Positions 8,152-18,614 of a stretch of DNA of 45,218 bases are shown here, piece by piece. The DNA lies in contig JAFGHA010000168.1 of NCBI GenBank assembly GCA_016930275.1, positions 1 through 45,218 of the forward strand. The letters run 5' to 3'. Below the pieces are notes generated by a model that worked only from the letters and a program-made list of their open reading frames with translations, did no database searches and had not been told where the DNA came from. The translations under genes were made by a program, and so were the position numbers. Every line of letters starts with the position of its first letter. Positions within the stretch are counted from its first letter, which is position 1. Origin of the DNA: Chitinispirillaceae bacterium (GTDB lineage: Bacteria; Fibrobacterota; Chitinivibrionia; Chitinivibrionales; Chitinispirillaceae).

Positions 8152-9936
8152 ATGCAGGGTTCAGAAATACTCGTACAAAGCCTTGTCGATCTGGGCGTTC
8201 AACATGTTTTTGGCTATACGGGCGCGGCGATACTGCCGGTCATGGACGAACTTGCCAAACAGGGTGTCGATATTGTCGTTACGTCGAATGAACAGTCGGC
8301 GGCGTTTGGCGCAAGCGGCTATTCCCGTTCCACCAATTCGGTTGGCGTGGCCGTTGTTACCTCGGGACCGGCAATCACCAATACGCTCACGGCGGTGGCT
8401 GATGCCTTCGCCGACAGCATTCCCATGCTTGTTATTGCGGGCCAGGTACCCGAGCACAAACTGGGGACCGACAGTTTTCAGCATATCGATGTTTCCCGGG
8501 TATTCGGAGCAACAGCAAAAAAGGTAGTTCTTGTAGACAGCATTGACAAGATCGAGACCATTATCAAGGACTCGTGGCATTTGAGCTTGGCGGGGAAACC
8601 GGGTCCGGTTGTTATCGATTTCCCTATCGATTTGCAGCAGAACTCATGTTCGTATAATGACGAGCCGGTGCAGGACTATGCGGCGTTGTATGAAGATGCT
8701 CGTCATCTCTCAGGCAAACAGTGCGCCCTGTTCTTTGAACTGCTGCAATCGGCGAAACGGCCGTTGTTGTACCTCGGTGGAGGGCTTAACAATGAGCGTG
8801 GTGCCGAAGCAATCAGACGTTTCAACATGTTGTCTGCAATTCCATCGGTAAACACGCTTATGGCCAAGGGTGTTCTGGACGAAAATGATCCCCTTTCGCT
8901 GGGGCTTCTTGGCATGTTCGGCACTCCCGCCGCGAACACAATAATCCAGCGCAACGATTTCTTTTTTGCCATAGGCGTTCGCTGGGATGATCGGGTGGCC
9001 GAAAAAGTCGGTTTTGCCATTCACGCGCGAGTCGCATATATCGACATCAATCCGGAAAAGGTGCGGCAGATCCGTCTGGAACGAAAGCCTGACTTCTCCG
9101 CAATCGGCGATGCAGCAACCATCCTCGGCGATCTCTGCGACTATGCCGAAGAATATGGTATTTCGCTTGATATAGCCCGGTGGCGCGAGGAAGCATCGGG
9201 AATAAAACACTCCTGGTCGCTTGATTATAATTACAAATCCGCAGCCATACAGCAGGCTGAGGTTCTGCATCGGCTTTCCGGCATGCTGCCCGACAATGCA
9301 ATTGTTACTACCGGCGTGGGCAATCACCAGCTTTTGGCAGCACAGTACCTGAAAATGCGCCATCCCCGGCGCTTTTTGACCTCCGGCAGTTTCGGGACAA
9401 TGGGCTTTGGATTACCAAACGCCGTTGGAGCCTGTGTTGCCAATCCCGATGCAACAGTGCTGTGTATCGATGGTGATGGCAGCTTGCGGATGAACATGGG
9501 AGAGTTGCATACTGTCGGTACGCTGGGCCTGCCGGTGAAGGTGCTGTTGCTCAACAACAGGTGCGACGGCATGGTGCGAAATCTTGAAGATGCCGCATAC
9601 GGCGGAAGGCATTCCGCTACGGAGCGAAATTCCGATGTTGATTTTTCCAAGATCGCAAAAACATGCGGATTTCGGCATGCCCACCGTGTTGTCAAGCGCG
9701 AAGAACTTCAACAGGCACTGGAGAGCTTCATGGAGTCGAAAGGCCCGGCAATGCTGGAGGTCATTACCGACCGGGAAGAAGTATTGTATCCCATAGTACC
9801 TCCAGGAAAGAGTTATCATGATATGGATCTGGGACCGTATATGCATGAAATTAGCGACCAGTCCGACAAGAAACCGGTTAACGAGCGGAAAAACCATACT
9901 TCAACCGGCATAAGAGCCGCAAATGTCACAGCATAA
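8152..9936 (+). CDS. ilvB: Acetolactate-synthase-like TPP-dependent enzyme
   Basis: A 594-residue thiamine pyrophosphate enzyme with three domains: N-terminal TPP-binding (the catalytic glutamate is in NEQSAAFGASGY), central (about 195-330) and C-terminal TPP-binding with GDGS followed by LLLNN. The GQVPEHKLGTDSFQ stretch resembles acetolactate synthase large subunits. No small regulatory subunit (ilvN) or other branched-chain gene is adjacent. It could be a catabolic acetolactate synthase or a related carboligase. It has a polar C-terminal tail of about 35 residues. The ribosome site is AGGGAG before ATG 8152, and it is 42 bases from the CcdA fusion. Confident in family, less so in exact substrate. 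Confidence 0.8.
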   Translation: MQGSEILVQSLVDLGVQHVFGYTGAAILPVMDELAKQGVDIVVTSNEQSAAFGASGYSRSTNSVGVAVVTSGPAITNTLTAVADAFADSIPMLVIAGQVPEHKLGTDSFQHIDVSRVFGATAKKVVLVDSIDKIETIIKDSWHLSLAGKPGPVVIDFPIDLQQNSCSYNDEPVQDYAALYEDARHLSGKQCALFFELLQSAKRPLLYLGGGLNNERGAEAIRRFNMLSAIPSVNTLMAKGVLDENDPLSLGLLGMFGTPAANTIIQRNDFFFAIGVRWDDRVAEKVGFAIHARVAYIDINPEKVRQIRLERKPDFSAIGDAATILGDLCDYAEEYGISLDIARWREEASGIKHSWSLDYNYKSAAIQQAEVLHRLSGMLPDNAIVTTGVGNHQLLAAQYLKMRHPRRFLTSGSFGTMGFGLPNAVGACVANPDATVLCIDGDGSLRMNMGELHTVGTLGLPVKVLLLNNRCDGMVRNLEDAAYGGRHSATERNSDVDFSKIAKTCGFRHAHRVVKREELQQALESFMESKGPAMLEVITDREEVLYPIVPPGKSYHDMDLGPYMHEISDQSDKKPVNERKNHTSTGIRAANVTA

Positions 9937-9941
9937 TATGA

Positions 9942-10250
9942 GGATGCGGAAAATTCCGGGAATACATGAAGCTGCTTGCGACAATAGAGCAGCGTCTCGA
10001 TATGGATGTATTGCTCGATGCGGCCCGGAAATTGGGTATACCGATGAATGCCTTCAAAGGCTATATGAATAACCCGGCGGTTCGCGCGCACGCTCTTCGC
10101 TCAAGGCAGGAGGGCCTGGACTATGGCGTAAAGGCAACCCCGACGTTTTTCATTAACGGGCGACAGTATTACAGTTATTATAACCCGATGTGGATTGTTG
10201 ATGCCGTTGAGTATGAATATGAGCAGGTTCGTGCAAATATCGGTCCGTGA
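9942..10250 (+). pseudogene. DsbA/thioredoxin_4-like C-terminal remnant
   Basis: An open frame with homology to the back half of a DsbA-type oxidoreductase: a GKFREYMKLL stretch, LDMDVLLDAARKLGI, then the cis-proline loop ATPTFFINGRQY and a final helix. The first half, including the CxxC active site, is absent. Reading begins right after a stop at 9939, and the first available ATG (9966) would give 94 residues without a catalytic centre. I therefore read it as a 5'-truncated gene. A functional small domain cannot be fully excluded. Confidence 0.72.
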
Positions 10251-10258
10251 GAGAATGA

Positions 10259-11723
<1,465 letters not shown>

Positions 11724-11739
11724 CCACAAGGAGTTCCTC

Positions 11740-12096
11740 ATGAAAATTCTCATAATCTTCAACCGCATCCCCTACGACAGCACCGATGTCACCTGGAATG
11801 GATTGCGATTGGCGGGCCAGTTGAAGAAGACGGGTGAAGAGGTGCGCATCTTTCTCATGAACGATTCCGTTGACATGGCCCGTGATATCTGCAAGGCACC
11901 CGAGGGCTATGACCAGGATCTTTCGCAGATGCTCAAAGACCTTATTGCACAGGGCGTGCCGGTGAAAGTGTGCGGAACATGCATGGCGCGTTGTGGAATC
12001 CATAAAAATCATCCGTATTTCGAGGGTGCGGAGAAATCAACCATGCCGGCACTGGCCGAGTGGGTCGTGGACAGCGATAAAATCATTACCTTATGA
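11740..12096 (+). CDS. DsrE/TusD-family sulfur-relay protein
   Basis: A 118-residue DsrE-fold protein (MKILIIFNRIPYDSTDVTWNGLRLA start, a FLMNDSVDMA strand-helix, then the VKVCGTCMARCGI segment). The three clustered cysteines, CGTCMARC, occupy the position of the persulfide-carrying loop in this family. Immediately downstream of the cysteine desulfurase (16 bases), it probably accepts or buffers sulfane sulfur from it. Start ATG 11740 with AAGGAG upstream. Confidence 0.88.
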   Translation: MKILIIFNRIPYDSTDVTWNGLRLAGQLKKTGEEVRIFLMNDSVDMARDICKAPEGYDQDLSQMLKDLIAQGVPVKVCGTCMARCGIHKNHPYFEGAEKSTMPALAEWVVDSDKIITL

Positions 12097-12125
12097 CGCT
12101 CCGTCGCGAGAAAGGAATTGAAACG

Positions 12126-12605
12126 ATGTCGGACAATATATCGGGATCGGCTACCTCAAGGGCAACACCGCCATTGAGGCCGATGGCGCTGATAAATTTC
12201 AAAAAAACAGATGACGCATTGGCAAAAATTGTAGGAAGCTTCTGGCAGCTGATCTGGTCAAAAAAGAACCCCGCCATTGATCAGAAAACAAAATACCTTC
12301 TCTCGTTGTCTAATGCAGTCGGCGCACGTCGATTTCGCCAGGCGACGCGCGAGCTGGTCAAAGCCTATGCAGCCGGCACCACCATTCCCGAGCTTGACGA
12401 GCTCTTTTCTCTTTTTGTCTGGAACCAGGGGGCCGGTGAATTCGCATCCGAAATAGGCCCCTCACCGCTGTTTGGTGCCTATCAGTCAATAAAAAAAATG
12501 GAAACCGAAGGATCGAACAGAGAGGCGATCATCAACATGCTGAAGGTGCAATTCGGTGAAGAAAACCCCGAAGTGGGGACAGCGTTTCAAAAACCGCTGC
12601 AGTAA
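12126..12605 (+). CDS. AhpD/carboxymuconolactone-decarboxylase-fold protein without CxxC
   Basis: A 159-residue helical protein resembling the CMD/AhpD-like fold: a YLLSLSNAVGARRFRQATRELVKAYAAG helix pair followed by IPELDELFSLFVW. In AhpD proteins the equivalent first helix carries a redox CxxC; here there is no cysteine at all in the protein. So it is not an AhpD-type thiol peroxidase unless through another mechanism. It overlaps no neighbour and lies 29 bases after the DsrE gene in the same operon. Family call is moderate. Confidence 0.65.
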   Translation: MSDNISGSATSRATPPLRPMALINFKKTDDALAKIVGSFWQLIWSKKNPAIDQKTKYLLSLSNAVGARRFRQATRELVKAYAAGTTIPELDELFSLFVWNQGAGEFASEIGPSPLFGAYQSIKKMETEGSNREAIINMLKVQFGEENPEVGTAFQKPLQ

Positions 12606-12625
12606 AGAAAAAAAAGAAACGGCAC

Positions 12626-12952
12626 ATGAACCGGAATTCGCGCAAAACACTCTTCGAGCGCTTGACCGAAGCCCGCAAAGTACTTGGCCTTGGTGAAGAA
12701 GCTACTCTGGATGAAATCAAGAAAACGTTCCAGGACCTCATCCGCACATGGCATCCCGATAAGGCGGGCGAAAACAGCGAATTGCACCACGAGAAATCCC
12801 GCGCCATTATCGAAGCCTACAAGACGATAATGGAATATTGCAAAGAATACCGGATATCGTTTTCTCGCGAGGCAGTCAACCGATATCGCCCCGACGAAGA
12901 GTTCTGGTGGGAGCGTTTTGGACATGATCCCATGTGGGGGCCGGGCACCTGA
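12626..12952 (+). CDS. Small J-domain (DnaJ-like) protein
   Basis: A 108-residue protein consisting almost entirely of a J-domain: helix II is KTFQDLIRTW, followed by the diagnostic HPD loop (WHPDKAG) and helix III (SRAIIEAYKTIMEYC). There is no Gly/Phe region or zinc finger, so it is a class III co-chaperone that would direct DnaK to a specific client. Being last in the NifS-DsrE-CMD run suggests an iron-sulfur or redox client, as HscB is for IscU, but it is not HscB-like in sequence. Confidence 0.88.
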   Translation: MNRNSRKTLFERLTEARKVLGLGEEATLDEIKKTFQDLIRTWHPDKAGENSELHHEKSRAIIEAYKTIMEYCKEYRISFSREAVNRYRPDEEFWWERFGHDPMWGPGT

Positions 12953-12970
12953 GGCCTGACGGTACGGGCT

Positions 12971-13341
12971 GCCAGAGTTTCTACTGTTGACATGGTGGCC
13001 ACAGCGGCAAAAGCAGCCTCACTTCTGCGTAAACATGGCATTTCGCCGACTGTGGTCAATGCCCGTTTTGCCAAGCCCATCGACAGCGAGGCATTTGTTG
13101 ACCTGTACCGTGCTCATGACTGCATTTTCACGATGGAAAGTAATACCATCGTTGGCGGATTCGGCGCTACTGTGGCCGAAGCTCTTTGCAGCTACGGTCT
13201 TATCCGCTAGCTTGTGTTTCTGGGTTACCCGGATACCTTTGTGGAACACAGTAGCAAATCAGTCTTGCTTCAGGACTTGGGCCTGGATCCTCAAAATGTG
13301 GCAAATCGAATCGAGGCGGAATTCTCGGCATATTACAGCCA
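12971..13341 (+). pseudogene. dxs (DXP synthase) C-terminal remnant with in-frame stop
   Basis: The frame reads MVATAAKAASLLRKHGI, VVNARFAKPID, TMESNTIVGGFGATVAEAL and then, past a TAG at 13208, FLGYPDTFVEHS and LLQDLGLDPQNVANRIE. These are the last conserved blocks of 1-deoxy-D-xylulose-5-phosphate synthase (transketolase C-terminal domain). Everything upstream is missing and the stop interrupts the rest. It is in frame with, and begins right after, the J-domain gene. Confidence 0.82.
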
Positions 13342-13527
13342 GGCGTGTTCCAACGGAACGGTCGGCAGGTCTGGATATCTCCAGCAACATACTCTCAAAT
13401 ATTGAGCTTCAAGCCGATTACCTTCGCACCTCACAATCGGTACGACAGGTATTTGAATCCGATTCCATACCCACGAAATCAACCGCTCCTTCATGGGAAG
13501 CTTTGACCGGCCTGCGGTTTTTAACCC
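13342..13527 (+). pseudogene. Fragment of a paralogue of the barrel gene at 16662
   Basis: About 185 bases align with 17354-17541 of the downstream outer-membrane gene. Encoded matches include SNILSNIELQADYLRTS against RNLLSNIEFHADFLHTS, and SWEALTGLRFLT against SWEALAGLRFLT. A two-base loss near 13355 puts it out of frame with the flanking dxs remnant. It has no start or stop of its own. It suggests an ancestral duplication of the export module. Confidence 0.82.
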
Positions 13528-13853
13528 AAGTTCGACATTTAACCCAAGTGTGCAAAAGGACTTGTAGCGGTTTTTCGGGTCTGGCAACGGTTCTGATTTT
13601 CAGTTCTTTTCCATCTGAAACCATGCAGGGAGGCAGCCGATAATTGTCCTGTGAAGGTAATGGAGAATTAAAATAACTGCATATGGTGATATGTGAATAT
13701 TTGATTGTGCAGAAGGCATACCTGTTGATCGAAGCATGGGGTGCCGGGTTTTCTAATAAAAAGAAAATGTGTGCATTTTCATGTAACATTAACCTTTCGA
13801 TATCTGTCTAACTATATTTATGCATCTGAATTTAAATATGGAAGGAACATTGC
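13528..13853. other. AT-rich intergenic region before the ABC module
   Basis: No credible gene. It begins with a short direct repeat (TTAACCCAAG twice, about 8 bases apart) at the end of the barrel fragment and becomes AT-rich towards 13850. It must contain the promoter of the ABC operon, but I cannot point to convincing -35/-10 boxes. The ribosome site GGAAGGA at about 13840-13846 serves ATG 13854. Confidence 0.5.
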
Positions 13854-14555
13854 ATGGAAATGATTGCCGCACACAATGTCGCCAAATCGTACCAGGTCGG
13901 GAAAGTCGCTGTCCCGGCGCTTCGTAATGTTACGTTTACCATTAACGAAGGCGAAATCGTCTCGTTTATCGGGCCGTCAGGCAGCGGCAAGACCACGCTT
14001 TTAAACATGATTGGCTGTCTTGACCGACCGACTTCGGGAACATTGACGGTTGATGGAACAAATGTTGCATCCCTTGACCGCAAAGCTGCGGCCGGCTTTC
14101 GCGGCAACACTATCGGGTTTATCTTCCAGGAATTCAACCTCGTACCCATCATGACCGTCTACGAAAATATCGAGTACCCGCTGGTCATGGTGAAGAATAT
14201 CGCGACATCCAAACGTAAAGAAGCGGTTTCAGAACTGATTCGTGCGGTGGGACTCGAAGAGCATCGTGACAAGCTCCCCGATCAGCTATCGGGCGGCCAG
14301 AAACAGAGGGTTGCCATCGCGCGTGCCCTTGTGTCGCGACCTCGGATGGTGCTTGCCGATGAGCCGACCGCCAACCTTGATCACAAGACCGCATACGACA
14401 TACTTGCCCTGATGCGGACTATTCGTGATACCTATAAAACGACATTTATCTTCTCTACGCACGATCCCAAAATCGTCGGAGAGGCTGAAATAATCTACAC
14501 CATCGAAGACGGCGCGATCAAGAGCCGAGAGGATAAGAGAGGGGGCCGTTCATGA
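13854..14555 (+). CDS. ABC transporter ATP-binding protein, LolD/MacB type
   Basis: A 233-residue ATPase with Walker [10 protein letters not shown], the Q-loop in [10 protein letters not shown], the signature [15 protein letters not shown], Walker [14 protein letters not shown] and the switch histidine in FSTHDPK. This is the LolD/MacB/FtsE subgroup, which works as a mechanotransmitter driving extracytoplasmic release rather than import. Its stop overlaps the start of the permease gene (ATGA). Downstream are a LolA-like carrier and a barrel, giving a complete envelope route. Confidence 0.96.
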   Translation: MEMIAAHNVAKSYQVGKVAVPALRNVTFTINEGEIVSFIGPSGSGKTTLLNMIGCLDRPTSGTLTVDGTNVASLDRKAAAGFRGNTIGFIFQEFNLVPIMTVYENIEYPLVMVKNIATSKRKEAVSELIRAVGLEEHRDKLPDQLSGGQKQRVAIARALVSRPRMVLADEPTANLDHKTAYDILALMRTIRDTYKTTFIFSTHDPKIVGEAEIIYTIEDGAIKSREDKRGGRS

Positions 14556-15790
14556 TGGCAGTAGTGAGAATTGCATTGCGCAACCTGCTGCGATATCGCC
14601 GGCGTACGATCCTGGTCTCTCTGCTTATCGCTATCGGCGTCGTGGCGGTACAGGTGTTCCTGTCGGTTTCCGGTTCATATAAAGAAGTCGTTATCAGTCA
14701 GATTACCGATGCAGTGCTGGGGCATATGCAAATCCACCGCAAAGGTTATGTTGCTGCTATCGACAATATTCCCCTGCATCTTAACCTCACACCCGAAGGC
14801 GCCGCGCGTATTGAAAAAACGCTGAAAGCTACAGCAGGCATCGAAGCGTATTCGCGCAGAATCCGCTGTGGCGGCATGCTGAGTAATTTTACTGAGACGG
14901 TTAATATCCGACTGTATGGGATTGAGCCGCAAAAGGAATATGCCACGGTTCCACTTCTGCCCAAGCGGGTTATTCAAGGCTCGGCAGATTTCAAACCGGG
15001 TGAGATCCTGGTACCGGCGCTTCTTGCGCGGGGACTGAAATTGAAGGTGAACGATCCCGTGGTGATTATTGCAACCAATGTGGACGGCTCGGTGAATGGG
15101 ATGCAATTTACCGTGGCCGGTATCGTGGAGACCGTACCCGGTCCGGGCGGCAGAGACGGCTATATTCACTTTTCGGACGCGGTCCAGCTGCTGCGTATGG
15201 AAACGCCCGAAGTCAGCGAAATTGCTGTGCGGGTCGCAATTTTCAACCGACTCAACGCGGTAATGTCTGATCTTTCGGGACCTGTTCTCGAACAGAAAAA
15301 CAGCCGGGGCATGTCAATGTTCGAAATGCACGGATGGGAGAAACTGTCGCCGTTTGCCAATATCGCGGGCATGATAGACCTCATGTCACTGTTTGTCAGG
15401 ATAGTGCTTGTGGCAATAGTCCTGGTCAGTATCATGGATGTCATGATGATGTCGGTGTATGAACGGACGCGGGAGATCGGCACACTCGCCGCAATCGGTA
15501 CGCCGCCGGGCAGAATTCTCGCGCTGTTTATTACCGAAGGCGCACTGCTGGGTGTTGCAGGTGTTATTGTTGGTACCATAATAAGCTGGGTAATAGTTTT
15601 GGCAATCAGCATGGCAAAGCCGACCTTCGCCTTTGGCATGCGGGACGGGTTCGTATTGCACCCGTCAATGCAGCCTGTGGAGACACTGACTATTTCCATT
15701 ATTGTTCTTGTTGTCGCCGTTATTGCGTCACTACAGCCGGCAGTCAAAGCATCGCGCCTTGACCCGATAAAAGCGCTCAAAACTGTTTGA
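14552..15790 (+). CDS. ABC permease, FtsX/LolC/E-like
   Basis: A 412-residue permease with the MacB/FtsX topology: one helix near residues 18-40, a large periplasmic MacB_PCD-like domain (about 45-260), then three helices around 275-400. VYERTREIGTLAAIGTP is the typical coupling segment facing the ATPase, and the end SRLDPIKALKTV is characteristic. LolC/E proteins have this topology and extract lipoproteins. It begins by overlap with the ATPase gene. Cargo is unknown, but the LolA-like neighbour suggests a lipid or lipoprotein. Confidence 0.93.
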   Translation: MMAVVRIALRNLLRYRRRTILVSLLIAIGVVAVQVFLSVSGSYKEVVISQITDAVLGHMQIHRKGYVAAIDNIPLHLNLTPEGAARIEKTLKATAGIEAYSRRIRCGGMLSNFTETVNIRLYGIEPQKEYATVPLLPKRVIQGSADFKPGEILVPALLARGLKLKVNDPVVIIATNVDGSVNGMQFTVAGIVETVPGPGGRDGYIHFSDAVQLLRMETPEVSEIAVRVAIFNRLNAVMSDLSGPVLEQKNSRGMSMFEMHGWEKLSPFANIAGMIDLMSLFVRIVLVAIVLVSIMDVMMMSVYERTREIGTLAAIGTPPGRILALFITEGALLGVAGVIVGTIISWVIVLAISMAKPTFAFGMRDGFVLHPSMQPVETLTISIIVLVVAVIASLQPAVKASRLDPIKALKTV

Positions 15791-15913
15791 AAACCATATC
15801 TGACAACGATACGTTTCCTGTGTATGTAATTTACGGTAAATCGGTCGAGTGTCTAACCGGCCTCCAACTTAATAACTTTCGGCAATAGTCGGTTTAATGA
15901 TTGGGAGAAACAT

Positions 15914-16654
15914 ATGAAGAAACAAAGCAGTGCAGGAATTTTGTTTGTAGTGGCTACTGCGATGACGGTATTCGCCGCTGATGACCCCGCTGTGTTACTT
16001 CAGAAAATTGACCGTAATCTTGAGCCTCAATCCTATGAAGCGTATCGCAAGATTATAAATATCGAACCGGGAAACAAACGCAAGGAATTTGTTTTTTACA
16101 CCGTTAAAAAAGGCAACGAAAAGGTCGCCGGGGTATTTCTTGATCCACCGTCGGAGCGTGATCGCTCCACGCTGCGATTAGGAGAGAATATGTGGCTGTT
16201 TATTCCCAATGTCGGTAAACCTGTCCGAATTACAAGCCTTCAGTCTACTACCGGCGGCGTTTTCAACAACTCCGACATCATGCGCATCGACTTTTCGGCC
16301 GAATACGAAGTGGCACTGCTTTTAGATACGGCGGGACAGTACCAGTTTGATCTGAACGCCAAATCAAAAACAGTGGCCTACGCCAGGCTGCGCCTGTGGG
16401 CATCGAAAAAGGAGCTTCTGCCGACGAAAATCGATTGTCTGACCGACAGGGGTATGCTTCTCAAAACTCTGTATTTTAAGGAAACAAAAAACTTCGGAGG
16501 GGGAATAGTTCGACCGTCGGTTATTGAAACCGACAGCCCACTTTATAAGGGACATACATCAATCATGGTGTACGCAAGCATCAAGGCGCGCGGCATTCCC
16601 GATGAGGTTTTTTCGATCAACTACATGGCCAAGCTCAAGGATTTCCGGAAATAA
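15914..16654 (+). CDS. LolA-like outer membrane lipoprotein-sorting protein (copy 2)
   Basis: A 246-residue exported protein with a signal peptide (FVVATAMTVFAA, cleaved near residue 22). It belongs to the same LolA_like family (PF17131) as the protein at 2896. Hallmarks are ENMWLFIPNVGKPVRITS and TTGGVFNNSDIMRIDFSAEY. It is 7 bases before the barrel gene and follows the ABC permease after 123 bases. It should ferry the ABC transporter's cargo across the periplasm. It is clearly diverged from copy 1. Confidence 0.88.
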   Translation: MKKQSSAGILFVVATAMTVFAADDPAVLLQKIDRNLEPQSYEAYRKIINIEPGNKRKEFVFYTVKKGNEKVAGVFLDPPSERDRSTLRLGENMWLFIPNVGKPVRITSLQSTTGGVFNNSDIMRIDFSAEYEVALLLDTAGQYQFDLNAKSKTVAYARLRLWASKKELLPTKIDCLTDRGMLLKTLYFKETKNFGGGIVRPSVIETDSPLYKGHTSIMVYASIKARGIPDEVFSINYMAKLKDFRK

Positions 16655-16661
16655 GGAATCG

Positions 16662-17966
16662 ATGAAAGTTGCGGTATGGATATTCTCATTACTGTGCATT
16701 TCGCGCGTCGCCACAGGTCAGGATTCGGCCGAAGCTGTCGGTGATTATTCCTTTGATCTCAGTTCTTACGAAAAAAGTCCGATCGAATATTCCCTGCTGT
16801 TTGATGTTACCCCGTCTCTTCTGATTGCCGACAGCTATTCACCGCTCACCCGCCTTCGGTATCCATCACTGAATAATCCCATGTTCGATACCTGGTCGCT
16901 GAGAAGTGAAGGTAACCTGCAATTTTCAAAGAACTGGTTTGCCGCGTATGGTGCGGGAACGGTCGGCGCAGGATATTTCCGCGGAGAAGACAGTCTAATG
17001 TATACGCTGAACTTGTACGAAGCATATGCAAAAGCCGCTTCGGGCTCGTCGCTTTCGTTTACGGCAGGTAAAAGGAACCTGAAATGGGGCAAGGGCTATG
17101 TGTACAGCCCGGTTTCTCTTGTGAGCGGCAGGAAAGATATTAATGACATAGAAGCGACACTCACGGGGTACTGGATGGCGGCGGCGGAATATATCAAGGC
17201 TTTTTCCGGACCGCTGCAGACATTTGCCGCGACGATGTGCATACTGCCCATTTACGGCAGAATCAATGAGGGATTTGCGGATGATCGTACCGGCTCTCTC
17301 GCATCGCAGCTTTACTTTCTCCTGTTTGATACGGATCTGGATGTCTACGGCTTGGCGTGTTCCGACGGAACCTGGTCGGCAGGCCTGGATGTGTCCCGCA
17401 ACCTACTCTCAAATATCGAGTTTCATGCCGATTTCCTGCACACCTCTGAATCGGTGCAACGAGTATTTGATTCCGATTCCACGTCCATGAAATCAACCTT
17501 TTCTTCCTGGGAAGCATTGGCCGGGTTGCGGTTTTTAACCCCTTTCAGTACGACCATTATTCTCGAATACCTTCATCGATCATCAGGGTATAGGGCAGTT
17601 GAAATGCAGGCGTACCATTCGGCGCTTGCCTTCCTAGTGGAGCAAGAGAAAAACGACCCGGTTCGCAAGGCTGTTCTCCGAACCTCGTCGGAGCACTATT
17701 CCGGGCAGTTCATAATGCGTAACTATTTGTATATGAAGCTTTCGCAGCCGGATTTTCTCGGTATCGTTTATTTCAGTCCTTCGGTATATTGCCTGTTCAA
17801 TCTGGACGATTTCGGTTGCATAACGGGTGTTGAACTTCCCTATGCACGTTTTGAGCACGTGTCGTTGTTACTGCGCTATGTCGCCTTTGCCGGCAAAGCC
17901 GATTCGGAATACGGCATGAAACCATACAATCATCGTGGAGAAATTCGTATTCGTGTAATGTTGTAA
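16662..17966 (+). CDS. Outer-membrane beta-barrel of the ABC module
   Basis: A 434-residue protein with a signal peptide ending near ATGQ (residue 20) and strand-rich sequence throughout. A central FTAGKRNLKWGKGYVYSPVS segment is similar in style to the GKQQIIWGKGEG segment of the barrel at 3675. I take ATG 16662; the frame is open upstream, but that part overlaps the LolA-like gene. It is the last gene of the module and probably the outer-membrane end of the pathway. A decayed fragment of a paralogue lies at 13342-13527. Not assigned to a named family with certainty. Confidence 0.75.
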   Translation: MKVAVWIFSLLCISRVATGQDSAEAVGDYSFDLSSYEKSPIEYSLLFDVTPSLLIADSYSPLTRLRYPSLNNPMFDTWSLRSEGNLQFSKNWFAAYGAGTVGAGYFRGEDSLMYTLNLYEAYAKAASGSSLSFTAGKRNLKWGKGYVYSPVSLVSGRKDINDIEATLTGYWMAAAEYIKAFSGPLQTFAATMCILPIYGRINEGFADDRTGSLASQLYFLLFDTDLDVYGLACSDGTWSAGLDVSRNLLSNIEFHADFLHTSESVQRVFDSDSTSMKSTFSSWEALAGLRFLTPFSTTIILEYLHRSSGYRAVEMQAYHSALAFLVEQEKNDPVRKAVLRTSSEHYSGQFIMRNYLYMKLSQPDFLGIVYFSPSVYCLFNLDDFGCITGVELPYARFEHVSLLLRYVAFAGKADSEYGMKPYNHRGEIRIRVML

Positions 17967-18004
17967 AAACTCTTGTAAAAAAGAGAACATGAGATGTATA
18001 TTAA

Positions 18005-18023
18005 ATTGAGAATGAGTCTCAAT
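18005..18023. promoter_or_regulatory. fur: Fur-box-like palindrome
   Basis: ATTGAGAATGAGTCTCAAT is a 19-base inverted repeat with 7-base arms and contains TGAGAAT-G-AGTCTCA, close to the 7-1-7 Fur consensus. It ends about 20 bases before the GTG start of the Fur-family gene, so it probably mediates autoregulation and iron control of fur-feoA-feoB. Confidence 0.78.
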
Positions 18024-18043
18024 CGCAATATAGAGAGGGCATT

Positions 18044-18505
18044 GTGAAAACATCTGTAGCGCAACAGAAAGATGTTTCTCAAATAGAGCACAAACTCAGG
18101 AAAAAAGGTATTTCAATTACACGTCAAAGGAAACGTATAATTGCCGAGATCATGCGCTGCGGGTCTCATTTTGATATCGAATCCCTCGCGTCGCGAATGC
18201 ATGTCAAAGACCACCAGACGGCGCGGGCAACCGTATATCGCACGGTTAAAATCCTTACCGACGCCGGCATCGTAAAAAAAGGAATGCTGGGAGAAACCCA
18301 CTCTCATTATGAGTTTGTGGAACAGGACCATGGTCATTTCGTCTGCTCCTTGTGCGGCAAAATAATCGAACTTTCATGTCCGACACTCGAAAATTTTCTT
18401 GTGACTGTTTCAGAATCACACAATTTCTCAATCGATCACCACTCAATCGAACTTTTCGGTATATGTGGAACCTGTATGCACAATCAGCGGAAAGAGATCG
18501 GATAA
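18044..18505 (+). CDS. fur: Fur-family metal-dependent repressor
   Basis: A 153-residue Fur-family protein. The winged helix includes KKGISITRQRKRIIAEIM and the recognition helix in TARATVYRTVKILTDAGIV. The dimerisation half has metal-site residues HSHYEFVEQDHGHFVC and two structural zinc pairs, CSLCGKI and CGTCMHN. It starts at GTG 18044, behind GAGAGGG. Gene order with feoA and feoB and the palindrome upstream argue for an iron sensor (Fur) rather than PerR or Zur. Confidence 0.9.
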   Translation: MKTSVAQQKDVSQIEHKLRKKGISITRQRKRIIAEIMRCGSHFDIESLASRMHVKDHQTARATVYRTVKILTDAGIVKKGMLGETHSHYEFVEQDHGHFVCSLCGKIIELSCPTLENFLVTVSESHNFSIDHHSIELFGICGTCMHNQRKEIG

Positions 18506-18614
18506 TGGAACATAGCAGCGGCTTCCGTTCGTGTGTCGTTTTCAGCTTATCTGCAATTTCTTCTTCATACGCGGCTCGTTTATTTGTAACCCGCGTCAAA
18601 CAGAAAGAACCCGT

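Noticed and set aside
12987..13643. A 218-codon open frame over the debris region
   Set aside because: Only its later part matches a barrel fragment and its first part is the wrong frame of the dxs remnant; it is a chance join.
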